This document shows positions 33,205 to 42,232 of a stretch of DNA of 64,000 nt, one piece after another. Each line of letters opens with the position of its first letter. Within the stretch, counting starts at the first letter, position 1. The DNA is from JAFAMS01 sp049520515 (lineage in GTDB: Bacteria > Vulcanimicrobiota > Vulcanimicrobiia > Vulcanimicrobiales > Vulcanimicrobiaceae). Where the stretch lies: assembly GCA_049520515.1 (NCBI GenBank), contig JBEKPS010000006.1, positions 1 through 64,000 on the forward strand, read 5' to 3'. A program made the position numbers and the translations under genes. Below the pieces are notes generated by a model. It was given only the letters and a program-made list of their open reading frames with translations, made no database searches and had not been told where the DNA came from.

Positions 33205-34455
33205 CTAAGCTGCGATGATCGGTAAGCTTGGGAAGCTCCCTGCGATGATCCCTTGCGACGAGCGGCCGAGCCACTTCTCGATAACGGTCGCATAGACGCT
33301 GCGGAAATCGGTCGTGAACTTGACGTCGCCGTTGTCGAGATCGTCGAGCGACGGATGGTTGGAGTAGACGCCTCCCTTGATTCCGCCGCCGATCATGAAC
33401 ACCGGCGCGGCTTCACCGTGATCGGTACCGCGGCTCGCGTTTTCTGCAACACGGCGTCCGAATTCGGAGAACGTCATCGTCAGCACGCGTTTGTCATTCC
33501 CGTGCGCAGCAAGATCCGCATAGAACGCCGAGACTGCATCCGAGAATTGCTCGAGCAAGCGATCTTGTGTGCCCTTCTGACTCGTGTGCGTATCGAAACT
33601 ACCGTGCGAAACGTAGATGATGCGCGTGCCGATTTCGCTGCCGACCATTTGCGCGGCGAGCGCGAGACTGCGCGCGAGATTCGTCGCCGGATATTGCGCG
33701 TCGGTTTTGTAGTTGGCGACCAATTTCGGCAGCTCTTCGGAGCCGCGTTGCGCGTTGGCTTCGATCTCCGCGACCTTGCCGAGATACGGTGATCCGAACG
33801 GCTGAGTCGTGTCGCTCAGCATCGAGCGGAACGCAGCGGCGCCGCCGGCTTTGCGATCGCTGTTGAGCCCGTAACCGCGCAAATTTCCGTCGATCGCGGG
33901 AACGTCGACCGTTCGTGCGCCGAAGAGTTCCGGAAGTACCGGTGAGACCGCGACGGCGTTGAAGAGGTTGTCTTTCGGAAGGCTCGCTGCATCAAGGTAG
34001 CGGCCGATCCAACCGGTGCTCGAGTATCCTTCGGGATCCGCTGTCTGCCAAATCTCTTGCGAACGGAAGTGCGAGTGATCCGGCTTCGGATATCCGACGC
34101 CTTGAATCACGGCGACTTGCCCTTTATCGAACATCGCCTTGAACGACTTCATATTCGGATTGAGTCCGACTTGATCGTTGAGGCGCAGCACGTCGCTTTG
34201 CGTGATGCCGAGCGTCGGCCGGTACTTATAGTATTGCGGCATCGAGTAAGGGACGACGCAGTTCAATCCGTCGTTGCCGCCTTGCAAATTTATCAGCACG
34301 AGGACGTGATCGTCGGTCGGACCGGTAACGCTCGAAAGCGGTGCTTGCGCGAGCGCGCGGCCGAAGAAGTCAGCGTTTTTCGCGACGATCGTGAGACCGG
34401 ACAGCGATCCGAGTAAGAAGCCGGCGCGAGATTGCATTGTTGGTTGCGCTTTCAT
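33205..34455 (-). CDS. DUF1501 secreted protein (sulfatase-like fold)
   Basis: The 416-aa protein has an N-terminal hydrophobic export segment. LINLQGGNDGLNCVVPY, HSHFRSQEIWQTADP, YVSHGSFDTHTSQ and TFSEFGRRVAENASRGTDHG are the DUF1501 signatures. The last resembles the metal-site block of alkaline phosphatase/sulfatase enzymes. It is encoded 4-nt-overlapped with the DUF1800 gene, the usual arrangement of this pair. The biochemical role is undefined. Confidence 0.92.
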   Translation of the reverse strand: MKAQPTMQSRAGFLLGSLSGLTIVAKNADFFGRALAQAPLSSVTGPTDDHVLVLINLQGGNDGLNCVVPYSMPQYYKYRPTLGITQSDVLRLNDQVGLNPNMKSFKAMFDKGQVAVIQGVGYPKPDHSHFRSQEIWQTADPEGYSSTGWIGRYLDAASLPKDNLFNAVAVSPVLPELFGARTVDVPAIDGNLRGYGLNSDRKAGGAAAFRSMLSDTTQPFGSPYLGKVAEIEANAQRGSEELPKLVANYKTDAQYPATNLARSLALAAQMVGSEIGTRIIYVSHGSFDTHTSQKGTQDRLLEQFSDAVSAFYADLAAHGNDKRVLTMTFSEFGRRVAENASRGTDHGEAAPVFMIGGGIKGGVYSNHPSLDDLDNGDVKFTTDFRSVYATVIEKWLGRSSQGIIAGSFPSLPIIAA

Positions 34456-35948
34456 GATAGCTGATACGCGGGCGTCGCCATCGCGAGATAGACCGCGCCG
34501 CGGATGCGTTCGTCGAAGTTTTCGCCGCTAAGCATCGCGAGCGCCGATGTCCCGGCCCCACCGAGATAAGCGTCGAGCTGTGCGCGCGATGCGGGCGAGA
34601 TGTCGCCTTGCAGCACTTGTGCCACGATGTGCGTCGAGAGCGTTTTCGGGTCGAGCGACGCACCCTGTGTCAGCCACGTCGCCGTCTGCATCATTTGCGG
34701 ATTCGCACACAACGTGCTCGCGAGATTCTCCCGCGTTAGAAGCGTCCCACTGTTGATCCATGCAGCACCACCATCCCAGCCCTTCACGTTGGGCGGATAG
34801 AATAAACGTTGACCCATGCGGTTCATCGCGCCTAAAACGGGTTGATCGACTGCCGTTCCCGGCAGCGAGAACAGCTTGTAACTTCCAACGACGAATTCGG
34901 TCGGACTCTTCACGAGCGCACGGTATGCGCGCTCGGAGTGAAGGACGTTGCTGCGCAGCAGCACCGACATCACCGGCGCCAACTCGAAATTGTTCTTTTT
35001 CAGCTGAGACGCGACCGCATCGACGAGCTGCGGCTCGGGATCGCTGTAAACGTAGAACTCGAGCAGCTTCTTAGCAAAGAATTGTGCGGCAGCCGGCTGC
35101 TGGAAGATGATGTTGACGATATCGTCGCCGGTAAAGTTGCCAGTCTGGCCGAGGAACGTTTTCGATCCGTCGTCGTGCTGACGCCGGTTGAAGACGAATT
35201 GATCGTCGACATCGAGCGTATAGCCGGTGAAAGCACGCGCCGATTCGCGAACGTCTTGCTCGGTATAGTTGCCGATGCCGAGCGTGAAGAGCTCCATCAG
35301 CTCGCGGGCATAGTTCTCGTTCGGATGCTGTGCACGGTTGGCGCGGTTGTCGAGATATTTGAGCATCGCCGGATCCTGCGAGAGCGCAAGTGTCAGCTTA
35401 CGAATGTTTCCGAGCGCGTAGCTTCGATAAAGTTGATTTTGCGTCAAGACATCTTGCGCAGTGATGCCCTTGCCTTCGTACGCGCTCGTGAAGTGACCGT
35501 GGAAAAACAGCGTCATCTTCTCTTGCAGCGGCGCGGGCGTCGCGATCATGCGGCCGATCCACCACTGCATCAATGCGACTGCGTTTTCGAAGTGCGATTT
35601 GCCGAGAGCTTTGATCTGCTCGGTCGTCAGAGCGGGCGCCGGTTGACCGGGCTGTACCGGCGTCATCTCCATCGCCATTGCGCGCAGCACTTTGCGCGGC
35701 CGATCCTCTGTCAGCTGTGGCATCGCTTCGAGCCCCGAGGTGTCCGGAAAGCGGATCAGGCGGTCAACTGCGGCATCCATCGACATCGCGGCAAAAGCGG
35801 CTACCTCAGCGGGCGAACCGCCGAAGCCGGCGCGTCGCAGCAAGTGTGCGGCCTGACGCGTGTTCCAGGCGCCGCGATAAGGCAGGAGGGCGGTGCGGGC
35901 GTCAAGGGTGCCGGCGGGCCGAAAACTCCCTGATGTGGTGGCGAGCAT
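34452..35948 (-). CDS. DUF1800 protein
   Basis: The protein is 498 aa. HLLRRAGFGGSPAEVAAFA, FFHGHFTSAYEGKG, NENYARELMELFTLGIGNYTEQDV and PPNVKGWDGGAAWINSGTLL are the conserved blocks (third given in part: NENYARELMELFTLGIG). No signal peptide is obvious. It is the first gene of the DUF1800-DUF1501 unit and divergent from mccB with only 52 bp between. Function unknown. Confidence 0.92.
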   Translation of the reverse strand: MLATTSGSFRPAGTLDARTALLPYRGAWNTRQAAHLLRRAGFGGSPAEVAAFAAMSMDAAVDRLIRFPDTSGLEAMPQLTEDRPRKVLRAMAMEMTPVQPGQPAPALTTEQIKALGKSHFENAVALMQWWIGRMIATPAPLQEKMTLFFHGHFTSAYEGKGITAQDVLTQNQLYRSYALGNIRKLTLALSQDPAMLKYLDNRANRAQHPNENYARELMELFTLGIGNYTEQDVRESARAFTGYTLDVDDQFVFNRRQHDDGSKTFLGQTGNFTGDDIVNIIFQQPAAAQFFAKKLLEFYVYSDPEPQLVDAVASQLKKNNFELAPVMSVLLRSNVLHSERAYRALVKSPTEFVVGSYKLFSLPGTAVDQPVLGAMNRMGQRLFYPPNVKGWDGGAAWINSGTLLTRENLASTLCANPQMMQTATWLTQGASLDPKTLSTHIVAQVLQGDISPASRAQLDAYLGGAGTSALAMLSGENFDERIRGAVYLAMATPAYQLS

Positions 35949-36000
35949 GTCGTAAGAGTGTAGCGGTCGCCGCGCCCTCGTGCTTGAAGAGTGGGTGAGA

Positions 36001-37611
36001 ATGAGTCTGCTGCAAACTCACGTCGACCCGCGGGAGCCCTCCTTCGACCAGAATACCGCCAGTATGCATGCGCTGGTACGCGAGCTTCGCGAGCACCTCG
36101 ATGAAGCGCAGGCCGGCGGCGGCCGGGAAGCAACCGAGCGTCATCGTTCACGCAACAAGCTGACCGCGCGCGAACGCATTGCGCGGTTGATCGATCCGGG
36201 GAGCGCATTCCTCGAGCTCTCAGCGCTCGCGGCGTACGGGATGTACGAGAACGCCTCGCCGAGCGCGGGGATGGTGACGGGCATCGGCACCGTCAGCGGA
36301 CGCGACTGCATCATCGTTGCGAACGACGCGACCGTCAAAGGCGGCACGTACTACCCGATGACGGTCAAGAAGCATTTGCGCGCGCAAGAGATCGCAGAGC
36401 AGAACTATCTGCCGTGCATTTATCTGGTCGATTCGGGCGGCGCGTTCTTACCGCTGCAAGCCGACGTCTTCCCGGATCGCGAACATTTCGGGCGCATCTT
36501 CTACAACCAAGCGCGCATGTCGGCGAAAAAGATTCCGCAGATCGCAGCCGTGATGGGCTCGTGCACTGCGGGCGGCGCGTACGTCCCGGCGATGTCAGAT
36601 GAAACGGTGATCGTGCGCGGCACGGGGACGATCTTCTTAGGTGGACCGCCGCTCGTCAAAGCCGCGACCGGCGAAATCGTAACGGCCGAAGAGCTTGGCG
36701 GCGCCGACGTGCACACGCGTATCTCGGGCGTCGCAGATCATCTGGCCGAAAACGACGAGCATGCACTTGGAATCGTGCGCGAGATCATTTCGCATCTCGG
36801 ACCTCTCGGTTCGCCAGCATGGGATATCGCCGAATCGATACCGCCGCTGCGCGATCCGCGCGAACTCTACGGCATCATTCCGCGCGATTTGCGTATCGGC
36901 TACGACGTTCACGAAATCATCGCGCGCCTGGTCGACGCGTCTGCGTTCCACGAATTCAAAGCGCGCTACGGCAACACGCTCGTTTGCGGTTTTGCCCGCA
37001 TCGAAGGGCATCCGGTCGGCATTCTCGCCAACAACGGCATCCTGTTCAGCGAAAGCGCGCTCAAGGGTGCGCACTTCATTGAGCTCTGCGCACAGCGCGG
37101 TACACCGCTCGTCTTCTTGCAGAATATCAGCGGCTTCATGATCGGCAAGGAATACGAAAACGGCGGCATCGCCAAAGATGGAGCCAAGCTGGTGACGGCG
37201 GTCTCGTGCGCCGAGGTCCCGAAATTCACCGTTATCATCGGTGGAAGTTTTGGCGCAGGCAATTACGGCATGAGCGGACGCGCATACTCACCACGCCAGC
37301 TGTGGATGTGGCCCAATGCGCGCATCTCGGTCATGGGCGGCGAACAAGCCGCTTCGACGCTGCTCACCGTGCGCATGGATGCCGATCGCGAGCGAAACGG
37401 GAACGCGCTGGGCGCGCAGCAGCAAGAACAATTCAAGGCGCCGATCCTCGCGAAATACGAACAGGAAGGCAACCCGTATTATTCCACGGCTCGGCTGTGG
37501 GATGACGGCATTATCGATCCCCTCGATACGCGCCGTGTGCTCGGTATCGGTTTGCGCGCCGCCTCACGCGGCCCGCGCGACGATACGACATTCGGCATCT
37601 TCCGGATGTAA
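36001..37611 (+). CDS. mccB: Methylcrotonoyl-CoA carboxylase carboxyltransferase subunit
   Basis: The 536-aa carboxyltransferase matches MccB: NKLTARERIARLIDPGSAFLELS (quoted short: KLTARERIARLIDPGS), MVTGIGTVSGRDC, YLVDSGGAFLPLQADVFPD, GSCTAGGAYVPAMSDE and FLQNISGFMIGKEYE. It joins carboxybiotin to 3-methylcrotonyl-CoA in leucine breakdown, with mccA at 43902. ATG 36001 was chosen over a further upstream TTG because it gives the normal N-terminus. The stop codon is followed directly by the next start. Confidence 0.93.
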   Translation: MSLLQTHVDPREPSFDQNTASMHALVRELREHLDEAQAGGGREATERHRSRNKLTARERIARLIDPGSAFLELSALAAYGMYENASPSAGMVTGIGTVSGRDCIIVANDATVKGGTYYPMTVKKHLRAQEIAEQNYLPCIYLVDSGGAFLPLQADVFPDREHFGRIFYNQARMSAKKIPQIAAVMGSCTAGGAYVPAMSDETVIVRGTGTIFLGGPPLVKAATGEIVTAEELGGADVHTRISGVADHLAENDEHALGIVREIISHLGPLGSPAWDIAESIPPLRDPRELYGIIPRDLRIGYDVHEIIARLVDASAFHEFKARYGNTLVCGFARIEGHPVGILANNGILFSESALKGAHFIELCAQRGTPLVFLQNISGFMIGKEYENGGIAKDGAKLVTAVSCAEVPKFTVIIGGSFGAGNYGMSGRAYSPRQLWMWPNARISVMGGEQAASTLLTVRMDADRERNGNALGAQQQEQFKAPILAKYEQEGNPYYSTARLWDDGIIDPLDTRRVLGIGLRAASRGPRDDTTFGIFRM

Positions 37612-39456
37612 ATGTTTCACGCGCCCGAACGGCACGCGATCCTCTCGCGCTCGCAGATTGCGCGAATCGCCTTCGTATTCGTGCTTGGGGCGTTCGCGCT
37701 CGGACGCACCTTGCCCGATGCGATTCGCGTCTTCGCACCGCTCACGGTCTTCGGCTACTACACCGATTCGGCGGGCGTGATTACATCGGTCATACCCGAC
37801 TCTGCAGCGGCGAAGGTCGGCCTCCGCATCGGCGATCGCGTCGACATGCACGATTTCGCGCAGGCCGATCGCAAAGGCGGCCTGATCGGCAAAACGTACA
37901 GCGCGTACAATCCGCAGCGGCATCTGACCATCGTGCGCGACGGCGTGCGTATGGCGTACGAGATCAACGGCGTTCCCGAAGGCATACCGACGCGCGGCGT
38001 CATCTTGCTGCGCGAGCTGGTCGCTTTCATCACGATCTTGATTGGCATGCTGCTCGCGATCGTGCGTCCCAATCGCGCCTCGCTGGGATTTTTCCATTTC
38101 GTGATCGGTGGCGAAGTCTATCCGAACGCGATGACGAGCATTTGGCTCGACTATCCGTGGCGCATGATCGTCGATGGCATCAACGACGTGCTCGTCGCCG
38201 GCGCGGCGATCGGTCTGTTGATGTTCGCGCTCGGATTCCCGCGCGACATTCCCGTGCGCTGGCGCATACCGGTCGACGTCGTTGGCGCAATCGTGTGGCT
38301 CGCGAGCACAGCCCTGTTGCTCTCCGCAGACATCGGCGCAACGTACTTCGCGCGCCCCGCCATCCCCGAAGCACAAATCTACAACGGCATTCAGAGCACG
38401 ATCTATATCGGCGCCATGTTCGTTTTCATCGTCACGTTGATCCGCTCGCGCGGCTCGGACCAAATTCGCGTCGGGGCGGTAGTCGGCGCGTTCTTGGTGG
38501 CGATCGTCGGTTATCTGCTTGCAGAGCATCTCTATCCGGGGCCGCTCAAGTATTGGGAGTACGTAGCGCTCGAGGCTCTGCCGGTCTTGCCCGCGCTCGT
38601 CGTTTTCTACGGTGCGACGCGCTACCACATGATGGGGATCGACTTTCTCGTCAATCGCGCGCTCGTCTATGCGGCGATGATGGCCGCCGTCGTCGGCATC
38701 GTTGGTCTCGCCGAAGAGGGCTTCAGCTATTGGTTCGTGATGAACACGAATCTCGCGTACGCGATCATCATCGCAATTACGCTTGTCTTCGGCACATTTT
38801 TCGGCAAGATTCGTGACGCCGTGCGTCTCGTTGTCGACCGCGTGCTCTTCCGTGACCGCCTGTTCGCGCATGACAGTCTCGACGTGCTAGCACGCGAGAT
38901 CCCGCACGCGCTGGATCGCGATCGCATCGAGTATGCATTGACATCGGCCGTTCAGCAGGCGCTCAGCCTGCGGTGCGCCGTGCTACTCGAGCAACGTGGC
39001 GATCACTTCACGGTCGTCGCCGACGTGCATTGGCCGCCGAGCGCAACCTCGATCCCGCAGGATGACCCGGCACTGCAACGAGTCATCCAGCAAGGCATCG
39101 CGCAGTTTCTTTCGGAGCGCGACTATATGCCGTGGTCGCCGGACCTCAAGGCTGTTGCGCCGCGCGTCGCTGTCCCAATCGACGTCGACGGCGGCTCGCC
39201 ATTCGTCGCGATCTACGGACTCGAGATGAGCGGCGTCGACATCGATCCCGACGAGACGCGCGCGCTCGAGCGCTTGGCGGCGAGTGCTGCCGTCGGTTTC
39301 TCGAACCTACGCACCCGCGAGCTTGCCGAACACCTCGAAGAGCTCATCAACCTGCGCACCGAGAACGATCAACTTCGAGCCCGCATTATCGAGCTCGAGA
39401 AGAATGGGTCCGTAAGCCCGCTTACGGAAGCGCCGCGCTCGCCTGCTTTAGAGTGA
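37612..39456 (+). CDS. PDZ - multi-pass membrane - GAF sensor-like protein (second copy)
   Basis: The 614-aa protein has the same architecture as 799-2538. TM1 precedes a PDZ-like domain (about 50-125, IPDSAAAKVGLRIGDRVDMHD). About eight membrane helices follow (130-400). VDRVLFRDRLFAHDSL is the post-membrane helix. The GAF-like domain spans about 430-580, and a C-terminal coiled coil LEELINLRTENDQLRARI ends it. There is no kinase or cyclase domain. It starts in the base after the mccB stop and is followed 4 nt later by a Crp-type regulator, a possible output partner. Confidence 0.75.
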   Translation: MFHAPERHAILSRSQIARIAFVFVLGAFALGRTLPDAIRVFAPLTVFGYYTDSAGVITSVIPDSAAAKVGLRIGDRVDMHDFAQADRKGGLIGKTYSAYNPQRHLTIVRDGVRMAYEINGVPEGIPTRGVILLRELVAFITILIGMLLAIVRPNRASLGFFHFVIGGEVYPNAMTSIWLDYPWRMIVDGINDVLVAGAAIGLLMFALGFPRDIPVRWRIPVDVVGAIVWLASTALLLSADIGATYFARPAIPEAQIYNGIQSTIYIGAMFVFIVTLIRSRGSDQIRVGAVVGAFLVAIVGYLLAEHLYPGPLKYWEYVALEALPVLPALVVFYGATRYHMMGIDFLVNRALVYAAMMAAVVGIVGLAEEGFSYWFVMNTNLAYAIIIAITLVFGTFFGKIRDAVRLVVDRVLFRDRLFAHDSLDVLAREIPHALDRDRIEYALTSAVQQALSLRCAVLLEQRGDHFTVVADVHWPPSATSIPQDDPALQRVIQQGIAQFLSERDYMPWSPDLKAVAPRVAVPIDVDGGSPFVAIYGLEMSGVDIDPDETRALERLAASAAVGFSNLRTRELAEHLEELINLRTENDQLRARIIELEKNGSVSPLTEAPRSPALE

Positions 39457-39460
39457 ATGG

Positions 39461-40141
39461 GTGATTGCGTACAAGATGAGCGACAACAAAGTCTTCTATC
39501 TCAAGAACAACCGCCTGTTCTCCGGCGTCGGTGACCGCGTCGATGACACGGCGCACATCTTCACGACCGTGCTATATCCGGCCAAGACGGCGATCTTCGA
39601 GCAAGGCGACCCCACGCGGCTCGTCTATCTCGTCAAACGTGGCAACATCCGCATCTCGCGCATCACACCCGACGGCAAAGAGATCACCGTCGCGCTGCTC
39701 GGCGCCGGCGACATCTTCGGCGAAGAATCGGTTTTCGCTAAGGGAAACCGCACGACGATTGCAACGACGGTCGGCGAGGCGCTGGTGTGCACGGCGCGTG
39801 CCGACGACCTCTTCGAATTGCTCTCGCGCGATCCGGAGCTGGCGCTGAACGTCGCAAAGATCGTGCACGATCGACTCGATGATGCATCGGCGACGATCGA
39901 AGACCTCGCATACGCGAAGGTCGCCGACCGACTGATCAATCTCTTCGAACGCCTGGCCGCAGAGCACGGGGTCGAGACTGCGGAAGGAACGCGCATCGAC
40001 GTGCGGCTGACGCACGCCGACATCGCCTCGCTGATCGGCAGCACGCGTGAGACCGTCACGGTCGAGCTCGCGAATCTTGCGCGCGACGGCCGGCTGCACA
40101 GCGATCACGGCACCTTCACGCTGGTCCGGGAAGCGCGATGA
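39461..40141 (+). CDS. Crp/Fnr-family transcription regulator
   Basis: The protein is 226 aa from GTG 39461 (ATG 39476 is possible). The cyclic-nucleotide-binding fold has LVYLVKRGNIRISR, LGAGDIFGEESVF and a C-helix. The helix-turn-helix is LTHADIASLIGSTRETVTVELANL. No N-terminal cysteine cluster is present, so it is not an oxygen-sensing FNR. The RxS cAMP signature is not clear either, and the ligand is open. It is sandwiched between the sensor-like gene and a thioredoxin-like gene, overlapping the latter by ATGA. Confidence 0.9.
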   Translation: MIAYKMSDNKVFYLKNNRLFSGVGDRVDDTAHIFTTVLYPAKTAIFEQGDPTRLVYLVKRGNIRISRITPDGKEITVALLGAGDIFGEESVFAKGNRTTIATTVGEALVCTARADDLFELLSRDPELALNVAKIVHDRLDDASATIEDLAYAKVADRLINLFERLAAEHGVETAEGTRIDVRLTHADIASLIGSTRETVTVELANLARDGRLHSDHGTFTLVREAR

Positions 40142-40647
40142 CGCGGCGTGAGGCCTTAGCGGCAGCGACGCTCCTGACCGGCGCATTCACTTTCGCGCGG
40201 CCGCGGCGAGCGGACGCGGCCGCGCGGACGCTGGATCCGATTCTTGCTTACAGCGATTGGCTTGATGTGCGCCCGACTTCGGAATCGCTGCAAGGCCGCG
40301 TCGTACTCGTCGACGTCTTCACGTTTGCGTGCTGGAACTGTGCGAACGTCACGCCAAATCTGCGAACGCTGCATCGTACGAAGCCGAGCTCCGATCTGGT
40401 TGTCATCGGCGTGCACACGCCTGAGACACCGTACGAGCGCGACCGTGCGAACGTCGTCGCGAATCTCAAGCGGCTCGGCATTACCTGGCCAGTTGCGATC
40501 GATAATAACTCGAGGCTTTGGAACGCGTACGGCGTCGAGTACTGGCCAACGCAAATGATCTTCGATCGCAACGGCCGGCTGCACACGACAATCGTCGGCG
40601 ACTCGCAAGACACCGACGTCGACAAAGCAATCGCGTCCTTAACATAG
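40138..40647 (+). CDS. Exported thioredoxin-like protein (CWNC)
   Basis: The 169-aa protein begins MTRREALAAATLLTG, a plausible Tat or Sec signal. The thioredoxin fold has VLVDVFTFACWNCANVTPNL with a CxxC redox pair and VEYWPTQMIFDRNGR with the cis-Pro region. It resembles the redoxin domain at the N-terminus of DipZ/TlpA-like proteins (GVHTPETPYERD). A role in extracytoplasmic thiol exchange is inferred. Confidence 0.85.
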   Translation: MTRREALAAATLLTGAFTFARPRRADAAARTLDPILAYSDWLDVRPTSESLQGRVVLVDVFTFACWNCANVTPNLRTLHRTKPSSDLVVIGVHTPETPYERDRANVVANLKRLGITWPVAIDNNSRLWNAYGVEYWPTQMIFDRNGRLHTTIVGDSQDTDVDKAIASLT

Positions 40648-40658
40648 AAGCCGGCGGG

Positions 40659-41501
40659 GTGACACTCGCCCCGGAAAAGACATGGTCGGTACCGCAAGCG
40701 CTGTTTGCAAGCATGCCGTGGTACGATCTTCCGGAAGTTCGTGAGTACACCGACGCATTCTGGAGCGTCCTTGTAGCAGAGCTTAAGGCGCGAGGCTTGA
40801 GTGAGCTGCCTGAGCGACTCGATCGCGACGTACCGTACGGCGTCGATTGGAACAGCAAGTGCCTCTTCACACAGACGTGCGGCTATCCGATCTTCACGAC
40901 TGCGCGCTCGCAATTTCACGTGCTCGGAATCCCGTGCTACATGGCGCCGGGATGCGATGCGTCCTCGCACCGCAGCTTCATCGTCGTGCGGGCTGATTCG
41001 CGTTTCCGCGAGCTTGAGGATCTCCGGGGCAGCATGTTCGCAATCAACGAACCGGATTCGAATTCGGGGATGAATCTGCCGCGGCGGCTCTTTGCGCCAC
41101 TGAACCGCGACGGGCGATTCTTTGGAGACCGTATCGTAAGTGGGAGCCACTCGGTCAGCATCGAGCTCGTCGCAGCAGGCGAGGCGCATGCGGCAGCCGT
41201 GGACTGCGTGACCTACGCGCTGCTCCGACGTTATCGCCCGAGCCGTCTCGCGAACATTCGCGTGATCGCCGAGACACCGCCGTCGCCGGCGCCACCGTTT
41301 GCGACCTCCGCGCGACTCGATGGCGGTCTCGTTCGCGTCTTACGCGAAGCGCTCGCGCACACGATTCACGATCCGGCGAATCGCGAGATCTGCGAGCCGC
41401 TGTTACTCGGTGCCGTCGAGATCGCTGATGAATCAACGTACGCGATCGTACTTGACTACGAGCGCGAATCTGAAGCTCTCGGGTATCCAGTCCTAAACTA
41501 A
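40659..41501 (+). CDS. PhnD-like substrate-binding protein
   Basis: The 280-aa protein belongs to the PhnD-like periplasmic-binding fold: GYPIFTTARSQFHVLGIPCY, FIVVRADSRFRELEDLRGSMFAINEPDSNSGMN (in part: RELEDLRGSMFAINEPDS) and AAAVDCVTYALLRRYRP. No signal peptide and no phnC/phnE transporter genes accompany it, so it may be a cytosolic or sensor-associated binding protein. The start is GTG 40659. Its stop overlaps the convergent molybdoenzyme gene. Confidence 0.82.
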   Translation: MTLAPEKTWSVPQALFASMPWYDLPEVREYTDAFWSVLVAELKARGLSELPERLDRDVPYGVDWNSKCLFTQTCGYPIFTTARSQFHVLGIPCYMAPGCDASSHRSFIVVRADSRFRELEDLRGSMFAINEPDSNSGMNLPRRLFAPLNRDGRFFGDRIVSGSHSVSIELVAAGEAHAAAVDCVTYALLRRYRPSRLANIRVIAETPPSPAPPFATSARLDGGLVRVLREALAHTIHDPANREICEPLLLGAVEIADESTYAIVLDYERESEALGYPVLN

Positions 41502-42232
41502 ATCCCGGCGTACCATTCGTAGCCGTTGTCTTCCCAATAGCCGCCTTTGCCGTCGCCGATTGCGGAGAACGACGCAACGAGCTCGATGCGGCGCACCCAT
41601 TTCGCGCTCTTGTAACCAAGCTGTGTCGGGACGCGCAAACGCACCGGCGCACCGTGTGCCGGATCGAGCTGCGCGTCGTTCAGTTTGAGCGCCAGCACCG
41701 TCTGCGGATGCGCGGCTTCGTGCAGATCGAGGCTTTCGTAGTACAGCGACATGTCGTCGGTCGTATCCATGCAGTGAAACACTGCGTAGCGCGCGCCGTG
41801 CTGCGGCATCGCCATCGCGAGCACGTCAGCGAGCCGCGGCCCCGACCATTTTCCGATCGCACTCCATCCCTCGACGCAATCGTGGCGCGTGATCTGCGTG
41901 ATTTGCGGTATCGCGCGTAATTCCGCGAGCGTATATGCCTGCGGCCGGTCGACCATGCCGTTGACGATCAGCCTGTAGCCGCGGAAATCATCGGTCGCCC
42001 AACGCGCATATTCCGGAGTGGTAGGCGGATTGAACCCGTTGGTTCGAAAGTCACGATCGATCGCAGCTTCCGTATAAAGCTTGGCCATGCCGCGCGTTCC
42101 GATGATGCGATGATCGAGTGGCTGCATGACGCCGAGCGCGTTGTGAATCCAGGTTGTCTCCGTTAGCTTGTTGCCGAGATGATAGCCGCATCCGGTCAGA
42201 CCGAGTGATGCGAGAAAGAGACCGCGCTTCAC
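41498..42232 (-). CDS. Molybdopterin-dependent oxidoreductase (sulfite oxidase/YedY fold)
   Basis: The 244-aa protein starts at GTG 42232, overlapping the cytochrome gene. A lipoprotein-like signal (FLASLGLTGCGYHLG) precedes the oxidoreductase molybdopterin domain: TRHDCVEGWSAIGKWSG carries the Mo-ligand cysteine, and APVRLRVPTQLGYKSAKWV the pterin-binding region. A family C-terminus GYWEDNGYEWYAGI ends it. The pair with cytochrome b561 mimics MsrP-MsrQ/YedYZ, so periplasmic sulfoxide or sulfite chemistry is possible. The substrate is unproven. Confidence 0.88.
   Translation of the reverse strand: MKRGLFLASLGLTGCGYHLGNKLTETTWIHNALGVMQPLDHRIIGTRGMAKLYTEAAIDRDFRTNGFNPPTTPEYARWATDDFRGYRLIVNGMVDRPQAYTLAELRAIPQITQITRHDCVEGWSAIGKWSGPRLADVLAMAMPQHGARYAVFHCMDTTDDMSLYYESLDLHEAAHPQTVLALKLNDAQLDPAHGAPVRLRVPTQLGYKSAKWVRRIELVASFSAIGDGKGGYWEDNGYEWYAGI

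Noticed and set aside
37564..38871. 435-codon antisense frame over the second PDZ-GAF gene
   Set aside because: Composition of a shadow (Arg/Asp/Glu rich), no ribosome-binding site and no motif.
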